Origin: CAYRUD01 sp964427425
GTDB taxonomy: Bacteria > Chlamydiota > Chlamydiia > Chlamydiales > FEN-1388
Assembly: GCA_964427425.1 (NCBI GenBank)
Contig: CAYRUD010000014.1
Span: 62,001-126,000, forward strand
Length of the DNA stretch: 64,000 nucleotides
Reading direction: 5' to 3'
The notes below the pieces were generated by a model. The model saw only the letters and a list, made by a program, of their open reading frames with translations, was not told where the DNA came from and did not search any database. Each line of letters opens with the position of its first letter. Position 1 is the first letter of the stretch. Below, piece by piece: positions 53,701-61,710 of the stretch. The translations under genes were made by a program, and so were the position numbers.

Positions 53701-54673
53701 GTTGGAGCCCGGCGACATAACTTCCCCAATTTGCTGCTTGATCTCTCGCGCTGTTGATAGCGGTGAGAAGAGGGTCTTGAACAGCTTTGTACGCGTTTTT
53801 ATATGTGTTAATCGCGGTGTCAAGGCTAGAGCTGATGCTCGATCGTTGGTTAGTAAGAGTTCCTACAGCATTTTTAGCGTTCGTATGTGCTGTTTGTGCG
53901 CTGGTAAATAAGTCCAATGTATATGATTGGTCGAAGTGAAGCTGGTAGTTAAGCCAATAATATGTCTCATTATAGCCAGCTTTTAATGCGGTAACTCTTG
54001 CAGACGCGATTTGCCATTCTAGATAGCGGTATGCGTCATATGCGTTGATAAGATTTGTCCGTGGATCCGCATTAAGGCTATTCAGATTTGAGACAAGCTG
54101 GTTGTATTGGTCGGCAGTGAGCCCGGCGAATTGAGGATCGCTAATATCATCGGACAAGGATGAAAAGGTTGAGCCGATATTATTCGCAGCTTGTTGATCT
54201 GCGAACATTTGTTTACGAGCTAATGCTGTTGTATATGAAGTCGCAGCGCTTTGAAGATTGTCAAGTGCCGTATTAAGGGCATTTTGCTTTAATGATTGTT
54301 CATAGAGAAGATTGTTAGCTGTATTATATTTGTTATAGACATCGTTATATGTGTTTTGTGCTGATTGATATGCGTTATACGCTGCAGTTTTTTGCTGCGG
54401 AGTGCTGGCAGGGTTATTCTGCACAGCTATGTAGTTATTATACGCATTATCACGATAAGTGGTTACAGTCGTTGTCGTGTAGCCTGTATTCTTGTAGTTA
54501 ATTACTGCTTGTTCTGTAGCTGAGACGCTGTTGATATAATTAGTAAGTGCGGTGTTGTACTCGCTTTTTCTGGTATCATAGGTCGATTTTGTACTTGTAA
54601 CCTCGCTATCAATAGTCGATTGTGTGTATCCAGAGATTGATGGATAGCTTGGTACTCCGGAAATTGATCCCAT
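50741..54673 (-). CDS. Giant cysteine-free Ala/Gln/Ser-rich protein of unknown function, candidate secreted protein
   Basis: A 1310-residue protein without any cysteine and without a signal peptide. Residues 1-330 are unusually rich in Tyr, Asn, Thr and Ala with long helices and short repeats such as TYNDVYNKYNTANN and NAYDAYRYLEW. About 330-540 continue as coiled coil, and about 545-600 form a proline-rich linker (DADTPTPADE, PAPPPFIDIP). About 600-1010 are Ala/Leu/Ser helices with one hydrophobic stretch near 885-905 (ALIQMLLLLLASLLGS). The C-terminal 300 residues are charged (Arg/Glu/Gln) and helical. I do not recognise a family. Size, lack of cysteine, Ser/Pro-rich start (MGSISGVPSYPSISG) and pairing with the next gene suggest an exported virulence or surface protein. 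A weak ribosome-binding site (GAGAGA) precedes the ATG. Confidence 0.65.
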   Translation of the reverse strand: MGSISGVPSYPSISGYTQSTIDSEVTSTKSTYDTRKSEYNTALTNYINSVSATEQAVINYKNTGYTTTTVTTYRDNAYNNYIAVQNNPASTPQQKTAAYNAYQSAQNTYNDVYNKYNTANNLLYEQSLKQNALNTALDNLQSAATSYTTALARKQMFADQQAANNIGSTFSSLSDDISDPQFAGLTADQYNQLVSNLNSLNADPRTNLINAYDAYRYLEWQIASARVTALKAGYNETYYWLNYQLHFDQSYTLDLFTSAQTAHTNAKNAVGTLTNQRSSISSSLDTAINTYKNAYKAVQDPLLTAINSARDQAANWGSYVAGLQQAAQAHIDQMYSTDASQDLTTRQQHASTYVDQNDPIVEQALTTAQGIYTSNITRITTSGTGVSNDVSTPSLPSSKSSMSISQLMWIISQVQLMLDQLSRQMSMSDYKINAFRRAIGENNADDYVRSRVASDIWNVSLYDADTAYNAQVLKDNLSEYNQAREIYLAYQQRVSIINTVIKEVNAEIDVQNQRAKNLVDAANSINGEITNAINATAKNKAETTNVMDYTGADADTPTPADETKPDDITYPENIPHFPLINSIPAPPPFIDIPAEGELPQFPTADQIASMNQAIKDLAAAIAPFKERVQKALSIDISGSQDGYGVLELQPYYERATIPVRNTTLKTEFDGYLSFLVSYSTQISAMRAAATLSEEEQNRFMASAMQRIEEILGSPLITTSDEAKDASQSIGAGIGLTLADPKIKSSRVATLINQISQSANFTNAVGRVFEVAAIIAGLRAAGITPDAMKNLSTMGIPLSELLQESGIDLTAAIQSESNSALAAALIEQLSISAKNVDSLQKTALDILSQSPAIKSMSPEEIKEAIASLVALIQMLLLLLASLLGSTEGISPIELMASFGQTPSAESDLKNALQALGIPEAKAQALVSSLGESIMPLLALFSDMKISPESQLALLLLIGANRGGISLTDGVPGGKAFIQTLLEALKKDGIAIPQGAINTQSEVGKAILSKDFLKQLVVQLEVKASNLQRDIIKQEILRSETRRQEAPRREESANVDKSPEQQLRDSVRNTINTMATSFEESARNPLTGLLPLSVSDRLGLTQDRQSPLSPQAILGTIRQNFERLPIETRKAVLDSVKGKMDDISLSEGDKAALVAALVRKDITSQEASALLALLMQDQAAQLGTKYSALATELVQKIFQPTQEDLRIKEEIEKKKPQTEDMRQRIERPSTLPKQTREIMREAFEVVSRSFVDQKFAAKSIESFARIVSKMTDFNEIAVNFLMDPAKVFLREFSIITRSSLDKSKQPPVFLEG

Positions 54674-55242
54674 CTCTTTCTCTCCTACTGCTTACAAATT
54701 TACTCTGATTCAGAAGCCTTGTTAGATTTATAACGAACACTCATTAAGTCCAATCGTGATACCAAAAAATAATGAGCAGCATTCTCTCTCTTGCATTGGT
54801 ATCGTATTAAGGAAGATCTCCTGAATCGGTCCGAATGTTTATTTCACTAGTCATAGAGGATGAAAATGTGGTCTCTCTTTCAATAAGACGTTTTTTTCGA
54901 ACGCCTTAAGTCCTCTTTAGATCTAATGGCACTATAAAGATTTATCTCATCGAGGTTGGGGAAGTTTTCTCGATGCTATTTTCTCCCCCTAATACCTATT
55001 ATATCATAAAAATTTTTATATACCATTAGTCGAATTTTGAAAGGAGTTAAAAATTAAATTTATAATTCATGTGGATATATCCATACTTAAACTGAAATAG
55101 AAGAAGTGAAGGTTTTTTTAGCTTTTGAAAAAAGATGGCTAAAAGAGCTAAAAATTGATTACTCAAGTAATGGATGTAGCATATAAGAGGAAGAAAGAGA
55201 CTTCTTAATTTTTAAGTGCAATGGGGGCAAGAGTCTGAGCTA
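54674..55242. other. Long divergent intergenic region with minus-strand promoter and leader hairpin
   Basis: A 569-base AT-rich gap. On the minus strand there is a perfect extended -10 at 54998-55006. Downstream of it CATCGAG at 54948-54954 pairs with CTCGATG at 54969-54975. The last 230 bases before the plus-strand transporter gene show no clear element. No tRNA or small ORF is seen. Confidence 0.4.
54998..55006 (-). promoter_or_regulatory. Extended -10 promoter (TGATATAAT) for the giant-protein operon
   Basis: Read on the minus strand the bases are TGATATAAT, a perfect extended -10 element. No good -35 is seen. Transcription from here would leave a leader of about 315 bases before the ATG at 54673, including the 7-base stem at 54948-54975. 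This long leader is unusual for the window. Confidence 0.4.
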
Positions 55243-55989
55243 ATGAAGAAAGATCACTTTCAGGGGAAAGAGCCGCTTCGTCACGTTATTGAAGTTCAGA
55301 TGGGAGGGGTTGAGACATCGCTGGAGATTCATGGAGCAGAGACGCCTGGAATTCTTTTCTCTGGATTGGATAGTGCTCGAGAGACTCTGATTGCTTTGGG
55401 TCTTCTCATTATTGGTCTCGACTTTTTTGAATTTTCTAAGGAGAGCCTTATCACTATCCTTGTGGCCTGGGGCTTAGCTTGGTCGTTTTGGAAGGGAGCG
55501 AGATCTACTTGGCTTTCATGGATGAGACTTGAAAGACTCCATCGAATCGCATATGAAGAGAAGAAAGAAATTGAGGAGAACAGAGAGGACGAAAGAGAGG
55601 AGCTTATCGCGCTTTACAGGGCGAAAGGATTTCAAGGAGATCTTCTTAATCAGGTTGTTGATGTCTTAATGGCTGACGAAGAGAGACTCTTAAGAGTTAT
55701 GCTCCAAGAAGAGATGGGATTTAGATTAAATGAGAATCAGCATCCTCTCTCTATGGGGCTTGGCGCGTTCATCGGGTCATTGGCAGCTTCTTTCTGTCTT
55801 ATTGCTTCTTTTGCGCTCTTTCCATTTTTTCTTCTTCTTCCTTTGGCTACCGGAGGGGTATTTCTCATTGGATTTCTCTACTCACGCAAGGAGAAAAATA
55901 ATGCTCTTCAAGGCGGAGTATGGAGCGCTATGATTGCGGCTACGGTATTTGTTATTTTATATGCTATTATGGGTGTTGTCCTTCACTAG
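55243..55989 (+). CDS. VIT1/CCC1-family iron/manganese transporter
   Basis: A 248-residue membrane protein. Two hydrophobic segments (about 40-90) are followed by a polar cytoplasmic insert and three more segments near the end. The insert contains LYRAKGFQGDLLNQVVDVL and LLRVMLQEEMGF, the typical VIT/CCC1 metal-binding region between helices 2 and 3. Family members move Fe2+ or Mn2+ out of the cytoplasm. The frame is open from GTG 55216, but ATG 55243 is the natural start. It is probably the counterpart of Chlamydia CT728, which lies between zntA and serS; here it precedes a P1B-type ATPase by 57 bases, making a metal-export unit. Confidence 0.75.
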   Translation: MKKDHFQGKEPLRHVIEVQMGGVETSLEIHGAETPGILFSGLDSARETLIALGLLIIGLDFFEFSKESLITILVAWGLAWSFWKGARSTWLSWMRLERLHRIAYEEKKEIEENREDEREELIALYRAKGFQGDLLNQVVDVLMADEERLLRVMLQEEMGFRLNENQHPLSMGLGAFIGSLAASFCLIASFALFPFFLLLPLATGGVFLIGFLYSRKEKNNALQGGVWSAMIAATVFVILYAIMGVVLH

Positions 55990-56046
55990 AACTTGAATGA
56001 ATAAAGATTATTGTATCTAAAAAGAGTGGGGTAATGACAGTAAAAG

Positions 56047-58215
56047 ATGGCTGAAATCGAAAATATGAAAACTAGTTGTCGATCACACTCTTGCGGCTCG
56101 TCATGTATGTCACTCTCTCTTTCAAAGTCTAAAACGAAAGGTTCTGCGCGCCTTCTTCTTTCGAGGAAGACAAGTTCGTTTCAAGAGTTTTTCGAGTTAG
56201 GAGGAGAGGAGAGCTCGAGCCCTTTTCTAACCTCTAAAGCGAAAGCTATCAGTCGCAACGTTACTCTCAAGAGTTCGTGTCTTGCCGCTGTTTTTTTGCT
56301 CGCCTCATTTCTCTCAGTGAGTCTTCCATTGAAAGCTGAGCTTCATGCGCGGTCCGAATATATAAGCTTGATTTTGCTCTCTTTTACGTATCTTCTTGTT
56401 GGGACACCAGCTCTTATCTCTGCTTTAGAGGATATTTTTGTCAGGAAGGATGTAAATATTGATGTCCTTATGACCCTTTCAGCATTCGGAGCTATGTCAT
56501 TAGGGCGCCCTCTTGAAGGTGCTCTTCTCTTGGTGCTTTTTGCTCTTTCCGGGTCATTAGAAGATTTAGTGACTTTGAAAGCGAAGAACGCTCTTTTAAG
56601 CATCCACAAGATTGCTCCATCTAAGGCCTCTGTTTTAAAATCCGATGGCTCTCATTACGAGAGGTCTGTAAAGGATATTGAGGTTGGAACACATATCCTC
56701 GCTCGAACAGGAGAAATCGTTCCCCTAGATGGAATCGTGGTGTCTGGAAGCGCTTCTATCTCATCCGCGCATTTAACAGGAGAGGAAAAGCCGATAGATG
56801 TGGGAGTTGGAGATAAAGTCTCCTCGGGAAGCCGCATTCTCCAAGGAAGCGTTACATTAAAAGTGACGACAACACAGTCAGATTCTACTGTTTATAAGAT
56901 TGTTCAGTTGATTACTGAGGCACAGAATAAAAAGCCGAAACTCTCCCAATTTTTCGAGCGCTTTGGAAGGATCTACTCGCTCTCAGTCATTATGACTACA
57001 TTCGGACTCATGGCGCTTTTCCCTCTTGCTCTTAACGTGCCCCTCTCTGGTCAAGAAGGAGCGCTTGTCAGATCCATGAGTTTTCTTATCACTGCGTCAC
57101 CTTGCGCTCTTTTCATCGCGGTTCCTATCGCATATCTAAGCTCTTTAGGTTCTTCTGTTCGTCGGGGAGCTATATTGAAAGGAGGGACGGTTTTTGATCG
57201 TTTGTTAGATTGTGGGTGCGTCGCCTTCGATAAAACTGGTACGCTGACGAGTGGAAATTTTAGGTTAATCGATCTCATCCCTCTTCATCAAACTCATACA
57301 GACCTTTCTCGAAGTCAGATTCTATCGATTGCAGCCTCTGTTGAGCAACATGTGGTTCATCCAATAGCTAAAGCAGTTGTTGATTTAGCAAAAGAAGAGA
57401 AACTGCCATTTCTCGAAGCGCAATCGGTTAAAGTATATGCAGGAAGCGGTGTGCAAGCAGAGCTTTCACTCCCTTTTCTTAACGATAGTCCACAAGAAGA
57501 TGATGCATCTCTTTTTAATGTGCGCCTTCATGCCGCGACTCATGAAGATTTTGAAGAGGGAGTAAGAAAAAGTGCTCAAGCCTCTTCAGGAGATAAAGAC
57601 CAACAATTCTTAGACGGAGCTTCCGTAGTCCTTGAAATTCACCATCAAGGAAAGCTCTGTGAGAAGTATCTTTTCTTGTTTGAGGACTCTCTGAGAGATG
57701 AGAGCCTTGTAGCGGTTTCAAGATTAAAAGAACGGGGGAAAAAAGTCTTAATCCTCTCAGGTGACAAGACCTCTATTGTTGAGAAGATCGCTAAGAAGTT
57801 GGATATTAGCGAGTGGAAAGCTGATCTTAAGCCCCAGGATAAGCTCTCTATTATTTCCTCGCTTTCATCGACGCAGGGGCGTGGTCTTGTAATGGTTGGA
57901 GATGGGCTGAATGATGCCCCAGCTTTAGCGCGGGCAACAGTTGGCGTCTCAATGGGACAGCTTTCAAGCGCTGCCGCCCGAGAAGCTGCGGATATTGTTC
58001 TCTTACGAGATAACCTCTCTCTTCTTGATTGGCTCTTTGGAAAAGCTTTATTAACAAAAAAGATTGTTCGTCAAAATCTTTTTTTAGCTATTTTCTCAAT
58101 AGTTGTAGGAACGACATCGTCACTCTTCGGTGTCATACCGCTTTGGATGGCAGTTCTTCTTCATGAAGGCAGCACCCTCCTTGTGGGACTTAATGCTCTA
58201 CGATTATTGAGGTAG
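56047..58215 (+). CDS. P1B-type heavy-metal ATPase (ZntA-like; features of the Co/Fe-type P1B-4 group)
   Basis: A 722-residue metal-efflux P-type ATPase. The N-terminus carries a small Cys/His cluster, CRSHSCGSSC. Further motifs are TGEEKP (actuator), TASPCALFIAVP with SPC in the metal site, FDKTGTLTSG (phosphorylation), EQHVVHPIAK with the HP of P1B pumps, VGDGLNDAPALARATVGVSM, and LLHEGSTLLVGLNAL in the last helix. SPC together with an HEG[GS][ST] motif is the mark of the P1B-4 group, which exports Co2+ or Fe2+, rather than the CPC pumps for Cu or Zn. In Chlamydia the gene at this position is called zntA (CT727). An insert near 480-530 of the nucleotide domain is unusual. The next gene starts 8 bases later. 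Confidence 0.9.
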   Translation: MAEIENMKTSCRSHSCGSSCMSLSLSKSKTKGSARLLLSRKTSSFQEFFELGGEESSSPFLTSKAKAISRNVTLKSSCLAAVFLLASFLSVSLPLKAELHARSEYISLILLSFTYLLVGTPALISALEDIFVRKDVNIDVLMTLSAFGAMSLGRPLEGALLLVLFALSGSLEDLVTLKAKNALLSIHKIAPSKASVLKSDGSHYERSVKDIEVGTHILARTGEIVPLDGIVVSGSASISSAHLTGEEKPIDVGVGDKVSSGSRILQGSVTLKVTTTQSDSTVYKIVQLITEAQNKKPKLSQFFERFGRIYSLSVIMTTFGLMALFPLALNVPLSGQEGALVRSMSFLITASPCALFIAVPIAYLSSLGSSVRRGAILKGGTVFDRLLDCGCVAFDKTGTLTSGNFRLIDLIPLHQTHTDLSRSQILSIAASVEQHVVHPIAKAVVDLAKEEKLPFLEAQSVKVYAGSGVQAELSLPFLNDSPQEDDASLFNVRLHAATHEDFEEGVRKSAQASSGDKDQQFLDGASVVLEIHHQGKLCEKYLFLFEDSLRDESLVAVSRLKERGKKVLILSGDKTSIVEKIAKKLDISEWKADLKPQDKLSIISSLSSTQGRGLVMVGDGLNDAPALARATVGVSMGQLSSAAAREAADIVLLRDNLSLLDWLFGKALLTKKIVRQNLFLAIFSIVVGTTSSLFGVIPLWMAVLLHEGSTLLVGLNALRLLR

Positions 58216-58223
58216 AAAAAAAG

Positions 58224-60308
58224 ATGATCGAATCTGCTCAAACCGCTCTTGTTGATTTTGATGAAAAGCAACGAGAGCATGCGCTTCATGTCTCTTTAAA
58301 GACGATGATTCAGCAATTTCGTTTTCAAGAAACGTGGAATGAAGAGCGGATAAAGTTATTCAATCATCTCTTCGAGAATGAGAAATTTCTTCACTGTCTC
58401 AGCTCATCTTTTTCATGTCGCTTCTCATTAGATTCGCAAAAGCGATCTCAGGTAAAGGAATGGGTAGGCCTTTTGAAGAACCATGTTGAGGAGGCAAGGA
58501 TAGGCTCAAAAGATGATAAAGAGTTTGTTTTCTCTTTCTTTCGAGACCTTCTCTTTTCAATCCTGAAAACGACTTTTTTTGCATCGACCTCTCAAACCTT
58601 GAACTGTATCTCGTTTCGTATCGATCCGAACGTGATCTGGAGCTTTTTCCCGAATGCGACTTTCCCTGAAAAACCCTTTGCAATCTTTTTTATCTTCTCT
58701 CCAGGGGAGTTTCTTGGGTTCCATGTCCGATTCCAAGATTTAGCGCGTGGCGGATTACGAACCGTTTATATCCCTGATAGTAAGAGAAGGAAAGTAGAGG
58801 AAGCATCGGTATTTTTTGAGTGCTATCTACTTGCTCTGACGCAAGAGAAGAAAAATAAAGATATCCCTGAAGGCGGAGGAAAAGGCGTCATTTTCTGCCA
58901 GGATTTTATCGAACAGGGTAAAGAAGAAGATCTTTTATTCTCCTTTCAAAAGAAGTATGTCCAAGAGCTTGTCTCGTTAGTCAATTATGATGAGATGAAA
59001 GGTGGATTAAAGGATTCCGCGATCGTTGATTATTATAAGATTCCTGAATATCTCTATTTAGGTCCTGACGAGCGGCTAAAAGACTATGCTGTCGAATGGA
59101 TTGCCCAGTACGCAGCAGAAGTCGGCTATCGTCCCGGACATGTCTTCATGACCTCTAAATCTGGGGCTGGAATTAATCACAAAGCGTATGGTGTCACTTC
59201 TCAAGGGGTTGTCGCTTGGATTGAAGAGGCGATGGAAAAGCTCTTCCATAAAGGATGTAAAACTGAGCCGTGGTCATTAATTATGACTGGAGGTCCAGAC
59301 GGTGACGTAGCGTCTAATACAATCAAAATTCTTGAGGGTCGATATCCAAACACTGCGCGATTTATAGGGATAAAAGATAAGTCGGGAATTGCCTATGATC
59401 CTCAAGGGCTGAAGATGGAAGAGCTTGTCTCTTTGGCAAAGACAGGGCAGCCGATCTCTTTCTATCCGTATCAAGCTCTCTCTTCCCAAGGATTTCTTTT
59501 GCGGGTGAATGAACTCACTCAAGGAATCGAGCGATTTACTTCATCAGGCTTAGAAAAGCCTGATGAGAACTTTCCTCAACAAGAGTTCAATAATTTTCTC
59601 TTTTCCATTCCTTGTGATCTTTTCGTCCCTGCAGGGGGGCGCCCTTATACAATAACTGAGGATAATGTCTCATCTTGCTTTCAAAATAATGGAAAGCCTT
59701 CTTTTCCCCTGATTGTAGAAGGAGCTAACCTCTTCTTTTCACAAGCTGCTCGAGATATTTTAGAAAAGAAAGGAGTTTCAATCGTCAAAGACAGTAGCGC
59801 CAATAAGGGTGGCGTTATCTCCTCGTCTTATGAAGTCTTATCGGGACTTATACTGAATGAGGAGGAGTTTCTCTTTCATAAAGAGCGGATTGTGAAAGAA
59901 ATTATAAATCGTATTCGAGAGAGTGCGAAGCTCGAAGCTTCTCTTCTCTTTTCTTGTGAGAATGATCTCTCTTTAACGAAGAGATCTCTTCTTATCTCTG
60001 AAAAAATCCACTCGTTCGCTTTCATTATACATCAAGCTCTTGCGCAATGGGATCCTAGAAAGCTGTATCTTTGTAAGGAGTCAGATCCTTTTCGGATGCT
60101 TCTTTTACACCATGCGCTTCCTCTCCTTCGTGAGAAATATATGGATCGCTTGGTCATGGAGCTTCCTCTTCAACACCAAAGAGCCTGTGTTGCGGCCTAT
60201 CTTTCTTCTATGCTGGTTTACACTTTTGGCCTCTCTTGCGAAATTTCAATTGAAACTGTAGAAGCGTCAGCCCTTCTCCTCATACGGGAGAAGGAATTAA
60301 GCACTTGA
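58224..60308 (+). CDS. NAD-type glutamate dehydrogenase (large-GDH-like)
   Basis: Glutamate dehydrogenase converts glutamate to 2-oxoglutarate and ammonia and can feed amino-acid carbon into the TCA cycle, useful to a parasite. The 694-residue protein has an N-terminal unknown region (1-160). The substrate-binding part is GFHVRFQDLARGGLRT and PEGGGKGVIFC (catalytic Lys context). SKSGAGINHKAYGVTSQGVV follows, then the NAD domain with MTGGPDGDVASNTIK and FVPAGGRPYTI. This resembles the large NAD-GDH core rather than the 450-residue hexameric enzymes. The gene begins 8 bases after the metal ATPase gene. Its stop codon overlaps the CIRCE element of hrcA. Confidence 0.85.
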   Translation: MIESAQTALVDFDEKQREHALHVSLKTMIQQFRFQETWNEERIKLFNHLFENEKFLHCLSSSFSCRFSLDSQKRSQVKEWVGLLKNHVEEARIGSKDDKEFVFSFFRDLLFSILKTTFFASTSQTLNCISFRIDPNVIWSFFPNATFPEKPFAIFFIFSPGEFLGFHVRFQDLARGGLRTVYIPDSKRRKVEEASVFFECYLLALTQEKKNKDIPEGGGKGVIFCQDFIEQGKEEDLLFSFQKKYVQELVSLVNYDEMKGGLKDSAIVDYYKIPEYLYLGPDERLKDYAVEWIAQYAAEVGYRPGHVFMTSKSGAGINHKAYGVTSQGVVAWIEEAMEKLFHKGCKTEPWSLIMTGGPDGDVASNTIKILEGRYPNTARFIGIKDKSGIAYDPQGLKMEELVSLAKTGQPISFYPYQALSSQGFLLRVNELTQGIERFTSSGLEKPDENFPQQEFNNFLFSIPCDLFVPAGGRPYTITEDNVSSCFQNNGKPSFPLIVEGANLFFSQAARDILEKKGVSIVKDSSANKGGVISSSYEVLSGLILNEEEFLFHKERIVKEIINRIRESAKLEASLLFSCENDLSLTKRSLLISEKIHSFAFIIHQALAQWDPRKLYLCKESDPFRMLLLHHALPLLREKYMDRLVMELPLQHQRACVAAYLSSMLVYTFGLSCEISIETVEASALLLIREKELST

Positions 60309-60324
60309 TTGGTTTGAGTGCTAA
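60298..60324 (+). promoter_or_regulatory. CIRCE operator upstream of hrcA-grpE-dnaK
   Basis: The CIRCE consensus is TTAGCACTC-N9-GAGTGCTAA. Here TAAGCACTT at 60298-60306, a 9-base spacer GATTGGTTT and a perfect right arm GAGTGCTAA at 60316-60324 are found, with two mismatches in the left arm. HrcA binding here would repress its own operon. The left arm overlaps the last codons and stop of the glutamate dehydrogenase gene. Confidence 0.85.
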
Positions 60325-60377
60325 AATTCATTGGGAAAAAATCCTGTATAAGCTACACTTTATTCATATTCGATTGA

Positions 60378-61610
60378 GTGCGGATAAGCATAACAGGATG
60401 GCTGAGTTTAGACGTGACTAAGCATGAGATAGCAAAGAGGCCTTCTCGCAAAGAGCGAGAGCGCAAAATCCTGATCGAGCTCGTAGAGTATTACATCAAG
60501 ACAGGACGCCCTGTAGGATCTCAAGTTCTTCAAGGCGAGACGATCCTTGATGTAAGTTCTGCGACGATACGCAACTATTTTCAGGCTCTAGAAGAAGATG
60601 GCTTTTTAAAGCAGCAACATACTTCTGGAGGAAGGATTCCTCAAGGAAAAGCGTTCTCAATCTACGCAAGACATTGCTTGGATGAGCATCTGTCGCAGCG
60701 CATGAAAAAAGCGAAGAAAGGAAAAGGCGGCTCTGAGGCAAAAAAACGGCTCTTTGATTTCGAGTCTTTAGCCGCTCTTTCGACTTCAGAGGTGGTGTCT
60801 TATATCCATGAAGTCATCGCGCAGGTCGCGAAAGAAACTTCAATGGCAGTTATTGCTTCGTCTCCGAAGTTTGATAATGATAGTATCGTCGATATCAAAT
60901 ACGTCTATCTCGACTCACGACGAGCATTAGCTGTTGTAACTACTGAATTTGGCTTCGTCCATACTGCGATTGTGGTCAGCTCGAACAAGAGCTCCTTAAG
61001 TCCAGGCTTGGTGAGAAAAGCCGAACACTTTGCTCGCATGAGACTCTTTCAAGAGTCTTCCATCTGCGACACATTCGATCAAGAGGAGATGGAAATCGCA
61101 AGGTCTCTTTACCAAGAGACGATAGCAAGCTACTTCGTCATGTACTCAAATTCTCCACATGAGGATATCTACCGAGCCGGCTTTTCAAATCTTCTTGCTT
61201 ATCCTGAATTTCAGGACTCGCTTCTCTTAGCGCCAGCGATGGCGTTATTTGAAAATAGCTCGATGCTGAAAGGACTCTTAAGAGAGAGTTGCAGAGCGAA
61301 TGAGATTAAATTTTGGATCGGAGATGAGCTTCAGCCATATACTCGAGGGGATGCGTCTTTACAGGTAAGTTTAATTGCAGCTCCGTACAGGGTGGGATCG
61401 AAGCCAGTGGGAGCTTTAGCTCTCTTAGGTCCAATGAGAATGATCTACAAAGACGCTTTTAAGCTGATGCAAGAGGTAAGTGATTTCCTGTCAAATGAGC
61501 TTACTCAAGCATTTATTCGATATAGAATTAGTTACAAGATGCCTGAGTCGCAGGCCGCTATGGTAGATGATGCATACAAGCTCGCTATAGAGTTTCATCC
61601 TCACCAATAA
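60378..61610 (+). CDS. hrcA: Heat-inducible transcription repressor HrcA
   Basis: HrcA represses heat-shock genes by binding CIRCE and needs GroEL to fold. The winged helix at the N-terminus is seen in ERERKILIELVEYYIKTGRPVGSQVL and in DVSSATIRNYFQALEEDGFL, both characteristic when compared with the family. The protein has 410 residues, longer than the usual 340, with a C-terminal extension (about 375-410), which chlamydial HrcA proteins also have. The first codon is GTG at 60378; a later GTG at 60414 is also possible, and no ribosome-binding site settles it. It is the first gene of hrcA-grpE-dnaK, 100 bases from grpE. Confidence 0.92.
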   Translation: MRISITGWLSLDVTKHEIAKRPSRKERERKILIELVEYYIKTGRPVGSQVLQGETILDVSSATIRNYFQALEEDGFLKQQHTSGGRIPQGKAFSIYARHCLDEHLSQRMKKAKKGKGGSEAKKRLFDFESLAALSTSEVVSYIHEVIAQVAKETSMAVIASSPKFDNDSIVDIKYVYLDSRRALAVVTTEFGFVHTAIVVSSNKSSLSPGLVRKAEHFARMRLFQESSICDTFDQEEMEIARSLYQETIASYFVMYSNSPHEDIYRAGFSNLLAYPEFQDSLLLAPAMALFENSSMLKGLLRESCRANEIKFWIGDELQPYTRGDASLQVSLIAAPYRVGSKPVGALALLGPMRMIYKDAFKLMQEVSDFLSNELTQAFIRYRISYKMPESQAAMVDDAYKLAIEFHPHQ

Positions 61611-61710
61611 TGAAATAATTAAAAGCCTGCATCTCATGAGCTTCATTGAGAGTGGTTTTTTTACTGACACCTAGTTTGAAAATTGATCCGAGGAAAGAGG
61701 AACATCGATC

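Noticed and set aside
61611..61710. Second CIRCE element upstream of grpE or dnaK
   Set aside because: No GCACTC...GAGTGC pair was found in the hrcA-grpE or grpE-dnaK gaps.
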